Of a stretch of DNA of 64,000 nucleotides, positions 1 through 4,932 are shown in pieces (position 1 is the first letter of the stretch; each line of letters starts with the position of its first letter). Source of the stretch: SIG565 sp045646145 (GTDB lineage Bacteria > Bacillota > Clostridia > Oscillospirales > Acutalibacteraceae); contig JAZRKE010000010.1 in NCBI GenBank assembly GCA_045646145.1, positions 1 through 64,000 of the forward strand. The letters are read 5' to 3'. The translations under genes and the position numbers were made by a program. Under the pieces are notes generated by a model. It saw nothing but the letters and a program-made list of their open reading frames with translations. It was not told where the DNA came from and searched no databases.

Positions 1-1467
1 TGTATAACTATCTTCATGAACATTAGCAACGCCCCATATCTGCTCGAACTCAGCCTGAGTTGCCTTAGAGAAATCATAATCAAAGAGTTTTACAGTGTTT
101 AATGAACCGTTGGCTACAACTATGTAGAAATCTTTGCTAACAGTATCCGATATCTGAGCTGTAATTTTATAGGTGCCTTCTGTAGTGGGTGTAATGGTTT
201 TCTTAAGAGAATCATAAATCAATTCATCGTTACCATTTACCCAAGTAATATTTTCACCTAATTCTACACTGCCGTCATCAAATTCAAAGGCAATGCTAGA
301 AAGATCCAATTTATTGGCTACCTGCATTGGAATTGCAGGCTTGGAAGCAGAAATTATTGCTGTTTCGGATAAATAACCGCCCTCGCTTACATCCTTAGCC
401 CCAGAATTATCTAACTGCACAGTTACGGTAACCTGAGAGAAAACAGGGCTGTAGGTATTATCCGAATATAAACCGATAGTTCCGGTTGCGGGTAAATCAT
501 CATAGGTATATGTTCCGGTCAATTCTGTATAACTACCGTCATTATTAGCATCGGACTCTCCGGTAATTGTTTTGCCGTTTATGGTGTAACGTAGACTGAA
601 TGCTTGCTTTGCAGTCAAAGGTGTACCTGAATTAGAAACATCAGCCTCCACTACTTTCTCTTCTGTAGGAGAGTAATAATAATTACGCAAGAAACCGTCG
701 CCGCTACGCATAATAAAGCGTGGGCTTGAATATGCAGCAGTTGCAACAGCACCGTTTGTTCCAAGATTTAAACGTAAATATGGGCCAACCCAACAAGCTG
801 TTCCGCTATCATATGTATCATATGAGGTCGGAGAATTTATAACAATGGTCATATCCGGGAAGGCGATTACACGCTTACCTGACTCTGATTCAGGGTCAAG
901 ATAAAGCGCTGTACTGGCAGAACTATCAGCGTATACACCACCCCCTGCATAGAGCAGGTTTGCAGAAGCATCTGCTGTAAGGGAATAAGCCTTCCATTCA
1001 CTCGCCTGAGTAAACTCGCCTTTATTCGTTGTAGCATTGGTCTGCAGGTCGGCCGCCGTAAAGGTATGGTCATAAATAGTAGCTACGCCACTTTCATCGG
1101 TTTCTAATATGTAAATAATTCTGCTTTCACCGGTTTCTTCATTTTTAGCTGTAACAGCGCTGTTAACGCCTCCGGCATAAGCAATAGTCTTGTCCTCATT
1201 ATTTACAACAATTCCCGCCGAATTGCTAACAGAAGCCCATGTAAGCTGGTTACCCAGATATATGCCGCTGTCGAACTCAACACCGATGTTGCTTAAATCA
1301 ATTATTGTTGCCTTTTGAGCAGGGATTGCCGGTTTAGAACTGAGCACTGTGTATAAAGGCTCATTTGCAAAGGCCGTGAACGCTACCGACAGCAAGGAAA
1401 ATACCATAACCGCCGTAAGCAATAAAGCCAAGGCTTTTTTCGAAATTTTTCTGAAAGCGCATTTCAT
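1..1467 (-). CDS. Secreted protein with repeated Ig-like modules (C-terminus outside window)
   Basis: The reading frame is open from the ATG at 1467 to the window edge (489 codons, no stop), so the gene is partial. An AGGAGGAC ribosome binding site lies 7 bases upstream. Residues 1-34 form a signal peptide: basic start (MKCAFRKISKK), hydrophobic core (ALALLLTAVMVFSLL) and an A-F-A cleavage region, so export is likely. Two related modules are visible, near residues 44-120 and 373-460. Both begin with S-K-P-A-I-P-x-Q and continue with a D-L-S-x-I/x-E-F-D-x-G block and then L-G-x-x-(I/L)-T-W, which looks like a bacterial Ig-like (Big) fold. A Ser/Thr/Tyr/Gly-rich segment of about 250 residues separates them. 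No catalytic motif is visible, so a surface or adhesion role is inference only. It lies downstream of a tiny acidic ORF and shares its promoter. Confidence 0.8.
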   Translation of the reverse strand, partial: MKCAFRKISKKALALLLTAVMVFSLLSVAFTAFANEPLYTVLSSKPAIPAQKATIIDLSNIGVEFDSGIYLGNQLTWASVSNSAGIVVNNEDKTIAYAGGVNSAVTAKNEETGESRIIYILETDESGVATIYDHTFTAADLQTNATTNKGEFTQASEWKAYSLTADASANLLYAGGGVYADSSASTALYLDPESESGKRVIAFPDMTIVINSPTSYDTYDSGTACWVGPYLRLNLGTNGAVATAAYSSPRFIMRSGDGFLRNYYYSPTEEKVVEADVSNSGTPLTAKQAFSLRYTINGKTITGESDANNDGSYTELTGTYTYDDLPATGTIGLYSDNTYSPVFSQVTVTVQLDNSGAKDVSEGGYLSETAIISASKPAIPMQVANKLDLSSIAFEFDDGSVELGENITWVNGNDELIYDSLKKTITPTTEGTYKITAQISDTVSKDFYIVVANGSLNTVKLFDYDFSKATQAEFEQIWGVANVHEDSYT

Positions 1468-1525
1468 AGTTTGTCCTCCTATACTATTGTAATTGTTTAA
1501 AGAAATTTGAGGATGCTAGTGTTCC

Positions 1526-1663
1526 TTATTGGAAGGAACTGTCAAAATCATAGTCGTCGCCGTCTCCGTCGACATCCCCTTCGACCTTAACCGAGGTTAC
1601 AATAACATCGTCAGGCTCGAATTTGATTATTTCCAATTCGGGTGCTACGTACAATCCTTTCAT
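1526..1663 (-). CDS. 45-residue acidic peptide of unknown function
   Basis: The ATG at 1663 has a GGAGG ribosome binding site 7 bases upstream, and the frame ends with TAA at 1526-1528. The product starts MKGLYVAPELEIIKFE, continues with P-D-D-V-I-V-T-S, and ends in an Asp/Gly-rich tail (GDVDGDGDDYDFDSS). It has no signal peptide and no cysteines. The layout 'short basic start, Y-x-x-P-E-x-E, D-V-I-x-T-S, acidic Gly/Asp tail' resembles small orphan peptides that I recall next to secreted-protein genes in gut Clostridia; this is recollection, not a search. It sits 58 bp ahead of the large secreted protein and directly behind the promoter at 1702-1730, so the two are probably one transcript. 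The acidic D-x-D-G-D-G-D-D tail could bind a cation. Function unknown; a peptide precursor or a chaperone for the secreted partner are both guesses. Confidence 0.6.
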   Translation of the reverse strand: MKGLYVAPELEIIKFEPDDVIVTSVKVEGDVDGDGDDYDFDSSFQ

Positions 1664-1701
1664 ATTTTACCTCCAAAATGATATCAAATTGTCCTGTTAT
1701 C

Positions 1702-1730
1702 ATACTAGCACATTTGGAATATTGTTGCAA
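1702..1730 (-). promoter_or_regulatory. Sigma-A-type promoter for the acidic peptide/secreted protein operon
   Basis: On the minus strand the sequence reads TTGCAA, 17 bases, TAGTAT, about 35 bases ahead of the 45-residue ORF. Spacing is ideal and both hexamers are close to consensus. Confidence 0.6.
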
Positions 1731-1977
1731 GTAATACCTGCTTGATTTTCCAAGTTCCCTTTATTTAATAGTGATTGACAGTACCAAATTAAATGTTTTT
1801 AGAAAAAATGAAATTTTTGGATTAAAAAATGTCGAAATTTCAGATAAATTTATTGATTTTTAGAGAAATTTAAAGTATTTTTATTCAATTTACACAAATC
1901 CCTTACCTCTCCTTTGAGCAAGAGGCTATGGATGCAATAAATATCAAGTCAAAATAATATTTTATCCATCACCCTTA

Positions 1978-2091
1978 CAAAAATAGGACGAGCCCTCAAA
2001 CCCGTCCCTACAAAATCATAACCACCGGCCGTGCCGGTGGTATGCACTGCCCCCTTAGGGCATATTACCAGCAGAGCCTATAGGCTCATCG
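1978..2091. repeat. Run of four short hairpins (REP-like intergenic repeat)
   Basis: Within the 1664-2414 gene-free stretch there are consecutive palindromes. GGACG...CGTCC ends in CCCTAC (1986-2011). A perfect 9-bp stem ACCACCGGC/GCCGGTGGT spans 2021-2041. TGCCC/GGGCA spans 2048-2062. The perfect 14-base palindrome GAGCCTATAGGCTC is at 2074-2087. No reading frame or RNA gene is visible. The GGACG...CGTCCCTAC unit recurs in altered form near 2384 and resembles the REP units at 24.4 and 25.3-25.5 kb, so this is probably a mosaic repeat. Confidence 0.55.
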
Positions 2092-2144
2092 AATAAATTT
2101 CTTTTTCACTCGTCGCCCTACTACCACAAATGTAGCTGAAAATT

Positions 2145-2300
2145 GCCTCCCTTGTGTAAAGGGAGGTGGATTTTTTCGTAGCAAAAAGACGGAGGGATTG
2201 TCTGGGCAAAATCAATATTCTTCCCACAACAATTTTTTACCAAACAATCCCCCAGTCAAAAATCAAAGATTTTTGCCAGCCCCCTTTACACAAGGGGGCC
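2145..2300. mobile_element. MITE-like element with about 58-bp imperfect terminal inverted repeats
   Basis: The left end (GCCTCCCTTGTGTAAAGGGAGG, then a T-run, then GGAGGGATTGT) matches the reverse complement of the right end (ACAATCCCCC, a T/A-rich stretch, then CCCCCTTTACACAAGGGGGCC). Each end also contains a small internal palindrome around TTGTGTAAAGGG. No transposase is encoded; the only open frame (74 codons from 2198) is low-complexity and lacks a ribosome binding site. The structure fits a non-autonomous miniature inverted-repeat element. Confidence 0.6.
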
Positions 2301-2342
2301 TTATCGCTGCAGCGAGATTGCCCATAGCTAAAGCTTTATTGT

Positions 2343-2403
2343 ACCGCCAGCACATCTGGTGGTTTTTCCCTACAATAAAAATAGGACGGTTTTTACACCG
2401 TCC
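2343..2403 (-). terminator. Hairpins downstream of the Gly/Ser-rich lipoprotein gene
   Basis: The perfect 7-bp stem GGACGGT/ACCGTCC (2384-2403) is followed on the minus strand by TATTTTTATTG, the form of a Rho-independent terminator for the gene ending at 2415. A second stem, ACCGCCAG/CTGGTGGT, lies at 2343-2363. The first resembles a REP unit. Confidence 0.5.
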
Positions 2404-2414
2404 CATACATCATA

Positions 2415-2900
2415 TTAATTAAGTGCACCCATATAATTTCCAATTGGGTCATTAACTATAGGCTTTTGCAACCCTCCGCCTGTATTGCCGCCTGTACTGC
2501 CGCTGTTACCCGAGTTTCCGCCTGAGCCACTACCCGAATTACCGCCGGCTGAGTCTAAGCCTGAGCCTGAGCTTGAGCCAGAACCTGAGCCCGAACCTGA
2601 GCCTGAACCTGAGCCTGAACCTGAGCCTGAACCTGAGCCTGAACCCGTAGCACCTGTGGTACCTCCACCTGTGTTTCCCGAGCTATTACCCGAACCATCC
2701 GTTACGGTGTTACCTGTAGCTCCGCCTGTTCCGGCACCACCATTTTGCGTATTACCGTTTTCCACACTGCCCTGAGAAGTACCGCCGCCATTTTGCAACT
2801 GCTCGTTACCCTTCCCGCCCTTGCCACAGGTTGCAAGGATTATCGCAAGAACTAATAAAATTATAATAGGTATTAAAATGCGAATTACTTTTTTATTCAT
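2415..2900 (-). CDS. Gly/Ser-repeat putative lipoprotein or membrane-anchored protein
   Basis: I chose the ATG at 2900 because AAAGGTGGTGC lies just upstream; the longer frame would start within that site. The product has 161 residues. Residues 1-23 are basic and then strongly hydrophobic (KKVIRILIPIIILLVLAIILA), followed by T-C-G-K-G. The cysteine could be a lipidation site, but T at -1 is atypical, so a plain membrane anchor is possible. After this come Gly/Asn/Ser/Thr-rich sequence and a pure Gly-Ser tract encoded by a 12-bp DNA repeat (about 2559-2645). The last residues (KPIVNDPIGNYMGALN) are not low-complexity. There is no catalytic domain. It is probably exported, with a flexible wall-spanning linker presenting the short C-terminus. 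A minus-strand terminator follows at 2384-2403. Confidence 0.65.
   Translation of the reverse strand: MNKKVIRILIPIIILLVLAIILATCGKGGKGNEQLQNGGGTSQGSVENGNTQNGGAGTGGATGNTVTDGSGNSSGNTGGGTTGATGSGSGSGSGSGSGSGSGSGSGSGSSSGSGLDSAGGNSGSGSGGNSGNSGSTGGNTGGGLQKPIVNDPIGNYMGALN
2559..2645. repeat. In-frame tandem repeat (12-bp unit) encoding the Gly-Ser tract
   Basis: The plus strand reads repeats of CCTGAGCCTGAA with small variants, encoding alternating Ser and Gly on the minus strand. The unit length is a multiple of three, so slippage would change linker length without breaking the frame. Confidence 0.8.
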
Positions 2901-2998
2901 AAAAGCACCACCTTTAATTATAGTATACAATTTATTACGGGATAAATCAAGGGGAGAATTTTTAGGCTAAGAGCGAAAAACAGTTATTGCAATAATTC

Positions 2999-3027
2999 TT
3001 GATTTTTTGAAAATTTAATGGTAAAAT
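2999..3027 (+). promoter_or_regulatory. Promoter of structured RNA copy 1
   Basis: TTGATT, 17 bases, TAAAAT, with an extended -10 (TGG before TAAAAT). The expected start, about 7 bases downstream (near 3034), coincides with the 5' strand of the basal stem. Confidence 0.6.
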
Positions 3028-3033
3028 AATCTT

Positions 3034-3180
3034 GCAACACAAACTGAATATTTTAATTCGCACGGATAACACTTTGGTAAAAGGTGTTACCCTTTATATC
3101 CGTGCGGTATAATCAGTTTGTGTTGCAACTAACTAGGGGTAAACACTTTTTCGGCGCACCCTTAGGGGTGCGCTTTTTTT
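3034..3180 (+). ncRNA. Structured small RNA, copy 1 (unknown family)
   Basis: Predicted transcript of about 145 nt between its own promoter and a terminator. The basal stem is a perfect 16-bp helix (3032-3047 with 3113-3128). A middle helix of 11 bp pairs 3058-3068 with 3097-3107. An apical helix AACAC/GTGTT is capped by TTTGGTAAAA. The 3' linker (TAACTAGGGG, then AACACTTTTTCGG) leads into a GC-rich terminator stem (3154-3173) and seven T. Copy 2, 200 bp downstream, has the same loop, linker and terminator but different stem sequences that still pair, so structure rather than sequence is conserved. No convincing reading frame is present. Function unknown: a free regulatory RNA, a protein-binding decoy and an attenuator are all possible. 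Confidence 0.65.
3154..3180 (+). terminator. Terminator of structured RNA copy 1
   Basis: Stem GCGCACCC/GGGGTGCGC with loop TTA followed by a 7-T run. It is identical in copy 2. Confidence 0.85.
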
Positions 3181-3199
3181 CATTTAATATTAAAAATTA

Positions 3200-3228
3200 T
3201 TTACAAAGCATATATTTTGTGGTAAAAT
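3200..3228 (+). promoter_or_regulatory. Promoter of structured RNA copy 2
   Basis: TTTACA, 17 bases, TAAAAT, with the same extended -10 (TGG TAAAAT) and the same position relative to the basal stem as in copy 1. The -35 and spacer differ from copy 1, while the -10 region is identical. Confidence 0.6.
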
Positions 3229-3234
3229 AATCTT

Positions 3235-3386
3235 GCGACATCAACTGAATATTTTACTCAAACAAATGGAATACCTATTTGGTAAAAGGTGTTCCTCTAT
3301 ATTCATTTGTTTGAGTAACTTGGTTGATGTCGCAATTAACTAAGGGAGAACACTTTTTCGGCGCACCCTTAGGGGTGCGCTTTTTT
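3235..3386 (+). ncRNA. Structured small RNA, copy 2 (unknown family)
   Basis: Same architecture as copy 1. The basal stem of 16 pairs joins 3233-3248 with 3320-3335, including two G-U pairs. The middle helix is 13 perfect pairs (3256-3268 with 3304-3316). The apical helix of nine pairs (3268-3276 with 3287-3295) is capped by ATTTGGTAAA. The stems differ from copy 1 at many positions but remain paired. Flanking single-stranded blocks are conserved: ACTGAATATTTTA on the 5' side, the loop TTTGGTAAAAGGTGTT, TAACTAaGGG, and AACACTTTTTCGG. The terminator lies 20 bp before the start codon of an XRE gene at 3406, so terminator read-through would transcribe that gene. Confidence 0.65.
3361..3386 (+). 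terminator. Terminator of structured RNA copy 2, ahead of an XRE gene
   Basis: GCGCACCC/GGGGTGCGC stem with six T. The 7-base CTAAGGG at 3340-3346 could pair with CCCTTAG at 3366-3372 inside this stem and compete with it. Confidence 0.85.
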
Positions 3387-3405
3387 AATTTTAGGGGGGA
3401 AATAT

Positions 3406-3741
3406 ATGGAATATTCGAAAACCTTTTGCCAAAATCTTAGATATTTAAGAAAGCTTAAAGGTATTACACAAGAACAGATAGCAGAAATGCTTGATATAGA
3501 TAAAAACACCTATGCTAAAATAGAAGAAACCGAAAATAAAACCCCACCCGAATTTCCTGTTTTACTAAAATTATGCCAATTATTTAACATTTCTGCAAAC
3601 ACTCTTTTGTTTTGTGATTTAAAAAGCAATGAAATAAAACATTTTTCTAAGGATGAAATAGAAGAAATTATATCCGATATTGATGATGCTTTATTGGAAA
3701 TCAGCAATATTAAAGAGTATATTGTTAAACATTCAAATTAA
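3406..3741 (+). CDS. Small XRE-family transcriptional regulator
   Basis: 111 residues, ATG at 3406, ribosome binding site AGGGGGGA 6 bases upstream. Residues about 8-62 form a Cro/C1-type helix-turn-helix (NLRYLRKLKGITQEQIAEMLD, then K-N-T-Y-A-K-I-E). The C-terminal 45 residues are acidic and likely helical (SKDEIEEIISDIDDALLEI), perhaps for dimerisation. It is a paralogue of the XRE protein at 4250-4600: both share the (F)xxNLRYLRK block, T-Q-E and T-Y-A-x-(I/L)-E. It follows structured RNA copy 2 with only 19 bp between terminator and start, so its transcription may depend on read-through. Its own promoter is not obvious. Target unknown. Confidence 0.8.
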   Translation: MEYSKTFCQNLRYLRKLKGITQEQIAEMLDIDKNTYAKIEETENKTPPEFPVLLKLCQLFNISANTLLFCDLKSNEIKHFSKDEIEEIISDIDDALLEISNIKEYIVKHSN

Positions 3742-3842
3742 GCCAATTATTCGGCTCAGTTTTATTTTTTTAATTTAATTTATTGGCAAATAGTTTTCCC
3801 ACGATATGCTTCTGCTACAGTCGGGACAAAAGATAACCATAA

Positions 3843-3891
3843 AAAATTCCTCACCTATACTTTAACAGTTACAGGTGGGGAATTTTGTTTT
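3843..3891. terminator. Bidirectional terminator between convergent XRE genes
   Basis: AAAATTCCTCACCT (3843-3856) pairs with AGGTGGGGAATTTT (3873-3886) except for one G-T pair. T-runs follow on both strands. It serves the plus gene ending at 3741 and the minus gene ending at 3901. Confidence 0.7.
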
Positions 3892-3900
3892 TTCGATAAA

Positions 3901-4143
3901 TTATTTGTTTAATAATTCTTCATAAGTTATATTAAATACTTTTGCAAATGCAATTATTTCTATATCCGTAACGAACCGTTTACCACACTCAATGCGTTGA
4001 ATAGCATTTTTATCAATATCAATCCCAACTAACTGCATTTTATCAGCAAGTTCTCTTTGGGAAATCTTTAGCGACATACGAAGTTTAGAAATATTTTTAC
4101 CACAAACATTATTTAGTCCATCACTTGTTCTATTTATAAACAT
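3901..4143 (-). CDS. XRE-family regulator (80 residues)
   Basis: ATG at 4143 with AGGAGT upstream. The product is almost entirely one Cro/C1-type helix-turn-helix (K-L-R-M-S-L-K-I-S-Q-R-E-L-A-D-K, then I-D-K-N-A-I-Q-R-I-E-C-G-K-R-F-V-T). The motif after the recognition helix (IExGKRxVTDIEIxAxAKVxxxxxxEL) is typical of the HTH_3/HTH_26 group. It is divergent from the XRE gene at 4250, and the shared intergenic region holds two copies of a GACATTT...TGTC palindrome, so the pair probably forms a small autoregulatory switch. No effector domain is present. Confidence 0.8.
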   Translation of the reverse strand: MFINRTSDGLNNVCGKNISKLRMSLKISQRELADKMQLVGIDIDKNAIQRIECGKRFVTDIEIIAFAKVFNITYEELLNK

Positions 4144-4160
4144 AAATACTCCTCATTTCT

Positions 4161-4230
4161 GACATTTGGTACTTGTCAACATAAAAAGTATATGTTATAA
4201 TCAATTGCGTTATGACATTTAGTAAATGTC
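4161..4230. promoter_or_regulatory. Divergent XRE control region: promoter and two palindromic operators
   Basis: GACATTTGGTACTTGTC (4161-4177) and GACATTTAGTAAATGTC (4214-4230) are two near-palindromic copies of one 17-base motif. A plus-strand promoter TTGTCA (4173-4178), 17 bases, TATAAT (4196-4201) lies between them. The first operator overlaps the -35 and the second lies just past the start point, an arrangement suited to repression of the gene at 4250. Confidence 0.65.
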
Positions 4231-4249
4231 AAAAACAGGAGGAATTACT

Positions 4250-4600
4250 ATGTATGTAAAACAATTTTGGGAGAATTTACGCTATTTAAGAAAACAATGC
4301 CGTTTAACGCAGGAAGAAATGGGCAAAAGGCTCGGTATGAAACGCTCGACCTATGCTCATTTAGAAAGCTATGGTAAAAAAATTCCCCCTTGCCCACAAC
4401 TTATAGAAGTTTTATCCAAGTTCGGTTATACAATAGAATTTCTTATGACCAATGATTTGGAAACAAACTCTAAAGCATCAACACCTGAAATTAAAACCAC
4501 GGCAAATGACACACAGGTAACAAATAAAAATTCCGTTACAATGCATCTTAATTATGTTTCAAGAAAGCTAAAAAATGTAAAGCAGCGGTTGATTTTATGA
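4250..4600 (+). CDS. XRE-family regulator (116 residues)
   Basis: I chose the ATG at 4250 because AGGAGG sits 7 bases ahead; the longer frame begins inside the operator. Residues about 5-60 form a helix-turn-helix (FWENLRYLRKQCRLTQEEMG, then MKRSTYAHLESYGKKIPP). The remaining residues are Asn/Thr/Lys-rich with a basic tail (SRKLKNVKQRL). It is paralogous to the XRE protein at 3406 but keeps a different recognition helix (K-R-S-T against K-N-T). It is transcribed from the promoter at 4173-4201 and followed by the hairpin at 4618. Confidence 0.8.
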   Translation: MYVKQFWENLRYLRKQCRLTQEEMGKRLGMKRSTYAHLESYGKKIPPCPQLIEVLSKFGYTIEFLMTNDLETNSKASTPEIKTTANDTQVTNKNSVTMHLNYVSRKLKNVKQRLIL

Positions 4601-4617
4601 AAAAACAAACCCAAAAA

Positions 4618-4646
4618 GGGAGACACTTCGTAAGGAAGTGTCTCCC
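4618..4646 (+). terminator. Hairpin of a dispersed GGGAGACACTTC family
   Basis: Perfect stem GGGAGACACTTC/GAAGTGTCTCCC with loop GTAAG, directly after the XRE gene. Close relatives lie at 46782-46810 and 49591-49619. Confidence 0.6.
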
Positions 4647-4733
4647 TTAAACTTTATATAATAGTTATTTGCAAAATTTGCGTTTCCCAAAAATGAAAAT
4701 AATGTTTTTTTGGATAACGAAAAGGTGTGTAAC

Positions 4734-4763
4734 AAAAAAACGGTATAGGCAATAGCTATACCG
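4734..4763 (-). terminator. Terminator downstream of groEL
   Basis: The perfect 8-bp stem CGGTATAG/CTATACCG, read on the minus strand, is followed by seven T. It lies about 160 bp beyond the groEL stop. Confidence 0.65.
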
Positions 4764-4802
4764 CAAAACGTATATCAATTATTCAGTTTAGATACAAAAG
4801 TC

Positions 4803-4851
4803 ACCCCTTGGGGCATCTGCGATAGAGCAGGGCCCCAAGGGGTCTGTTTTT
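4803..4851 (+). terminator. Strong GC-rich hairpin between the XRE region and groEL
   Basis: 12-bp perfect stem ACCCCTTGGGGC (4803-4814) with GCCCCAAGGGGT (4832-4843), an inner CTGC/GCAG pairing, then TCTGTTTTTT on the plus strand. The rest of the 4601-4924 gap contains only this and the neighbouring hairpins; I see no gene in it. Confidence 0.6.
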
Positions 4852-4901
4852 TATTACACGCGTCAGCGTATTTCATAAATCCCGAAAGGGATTTATTTCG
4901 T

Positions 4902-4932
4902 TGTACTAAATTCCTACAAGGAATTTAGTACA
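4902..4932. repeat. Perfect 14-bp palindrome overlapping the groEL stop codon
   Basis: TGTACTAAATTCCT and AGGAATTTAGTACA are separated by 3 bases. The groEL stop (4925-4927) is inside the right arm. In mRNA this would form a hairpin at the end of the message. Confidence 0.8.

Noticed and set aside
2198..2422. 74-codon open frame inside the MITE-like element
   Set aside because: No ribosome binding site, composed mainly of the inverted repeat, and no resemblance to any protein.
2485..2775. Open frame of 96 codons rich in Pro and Glu on the plus strand
   Set aside because: It is the complement of the Gly-Ser repeat in the lipoprotein gene, has no ribosome binding site and is pure repeat shadow.
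3034..3386. Reading the two RNA elements as a CRISPR or a simple direct repeat
   Set aside because: Only two copies exist, each with internal promoter and terminator, and the variable parts are base-paired stems rather than spacers; no cas genes are near.
3034..3741. Type III toxin-antitoxin (RNA antitoxin with ToxN-like protein)
   Set aside because: The RNA is not a tandem pseudoknot repeat of short units, and the neighbouring protein is a plain helix-turn-helix without an endoribonuclease fold.
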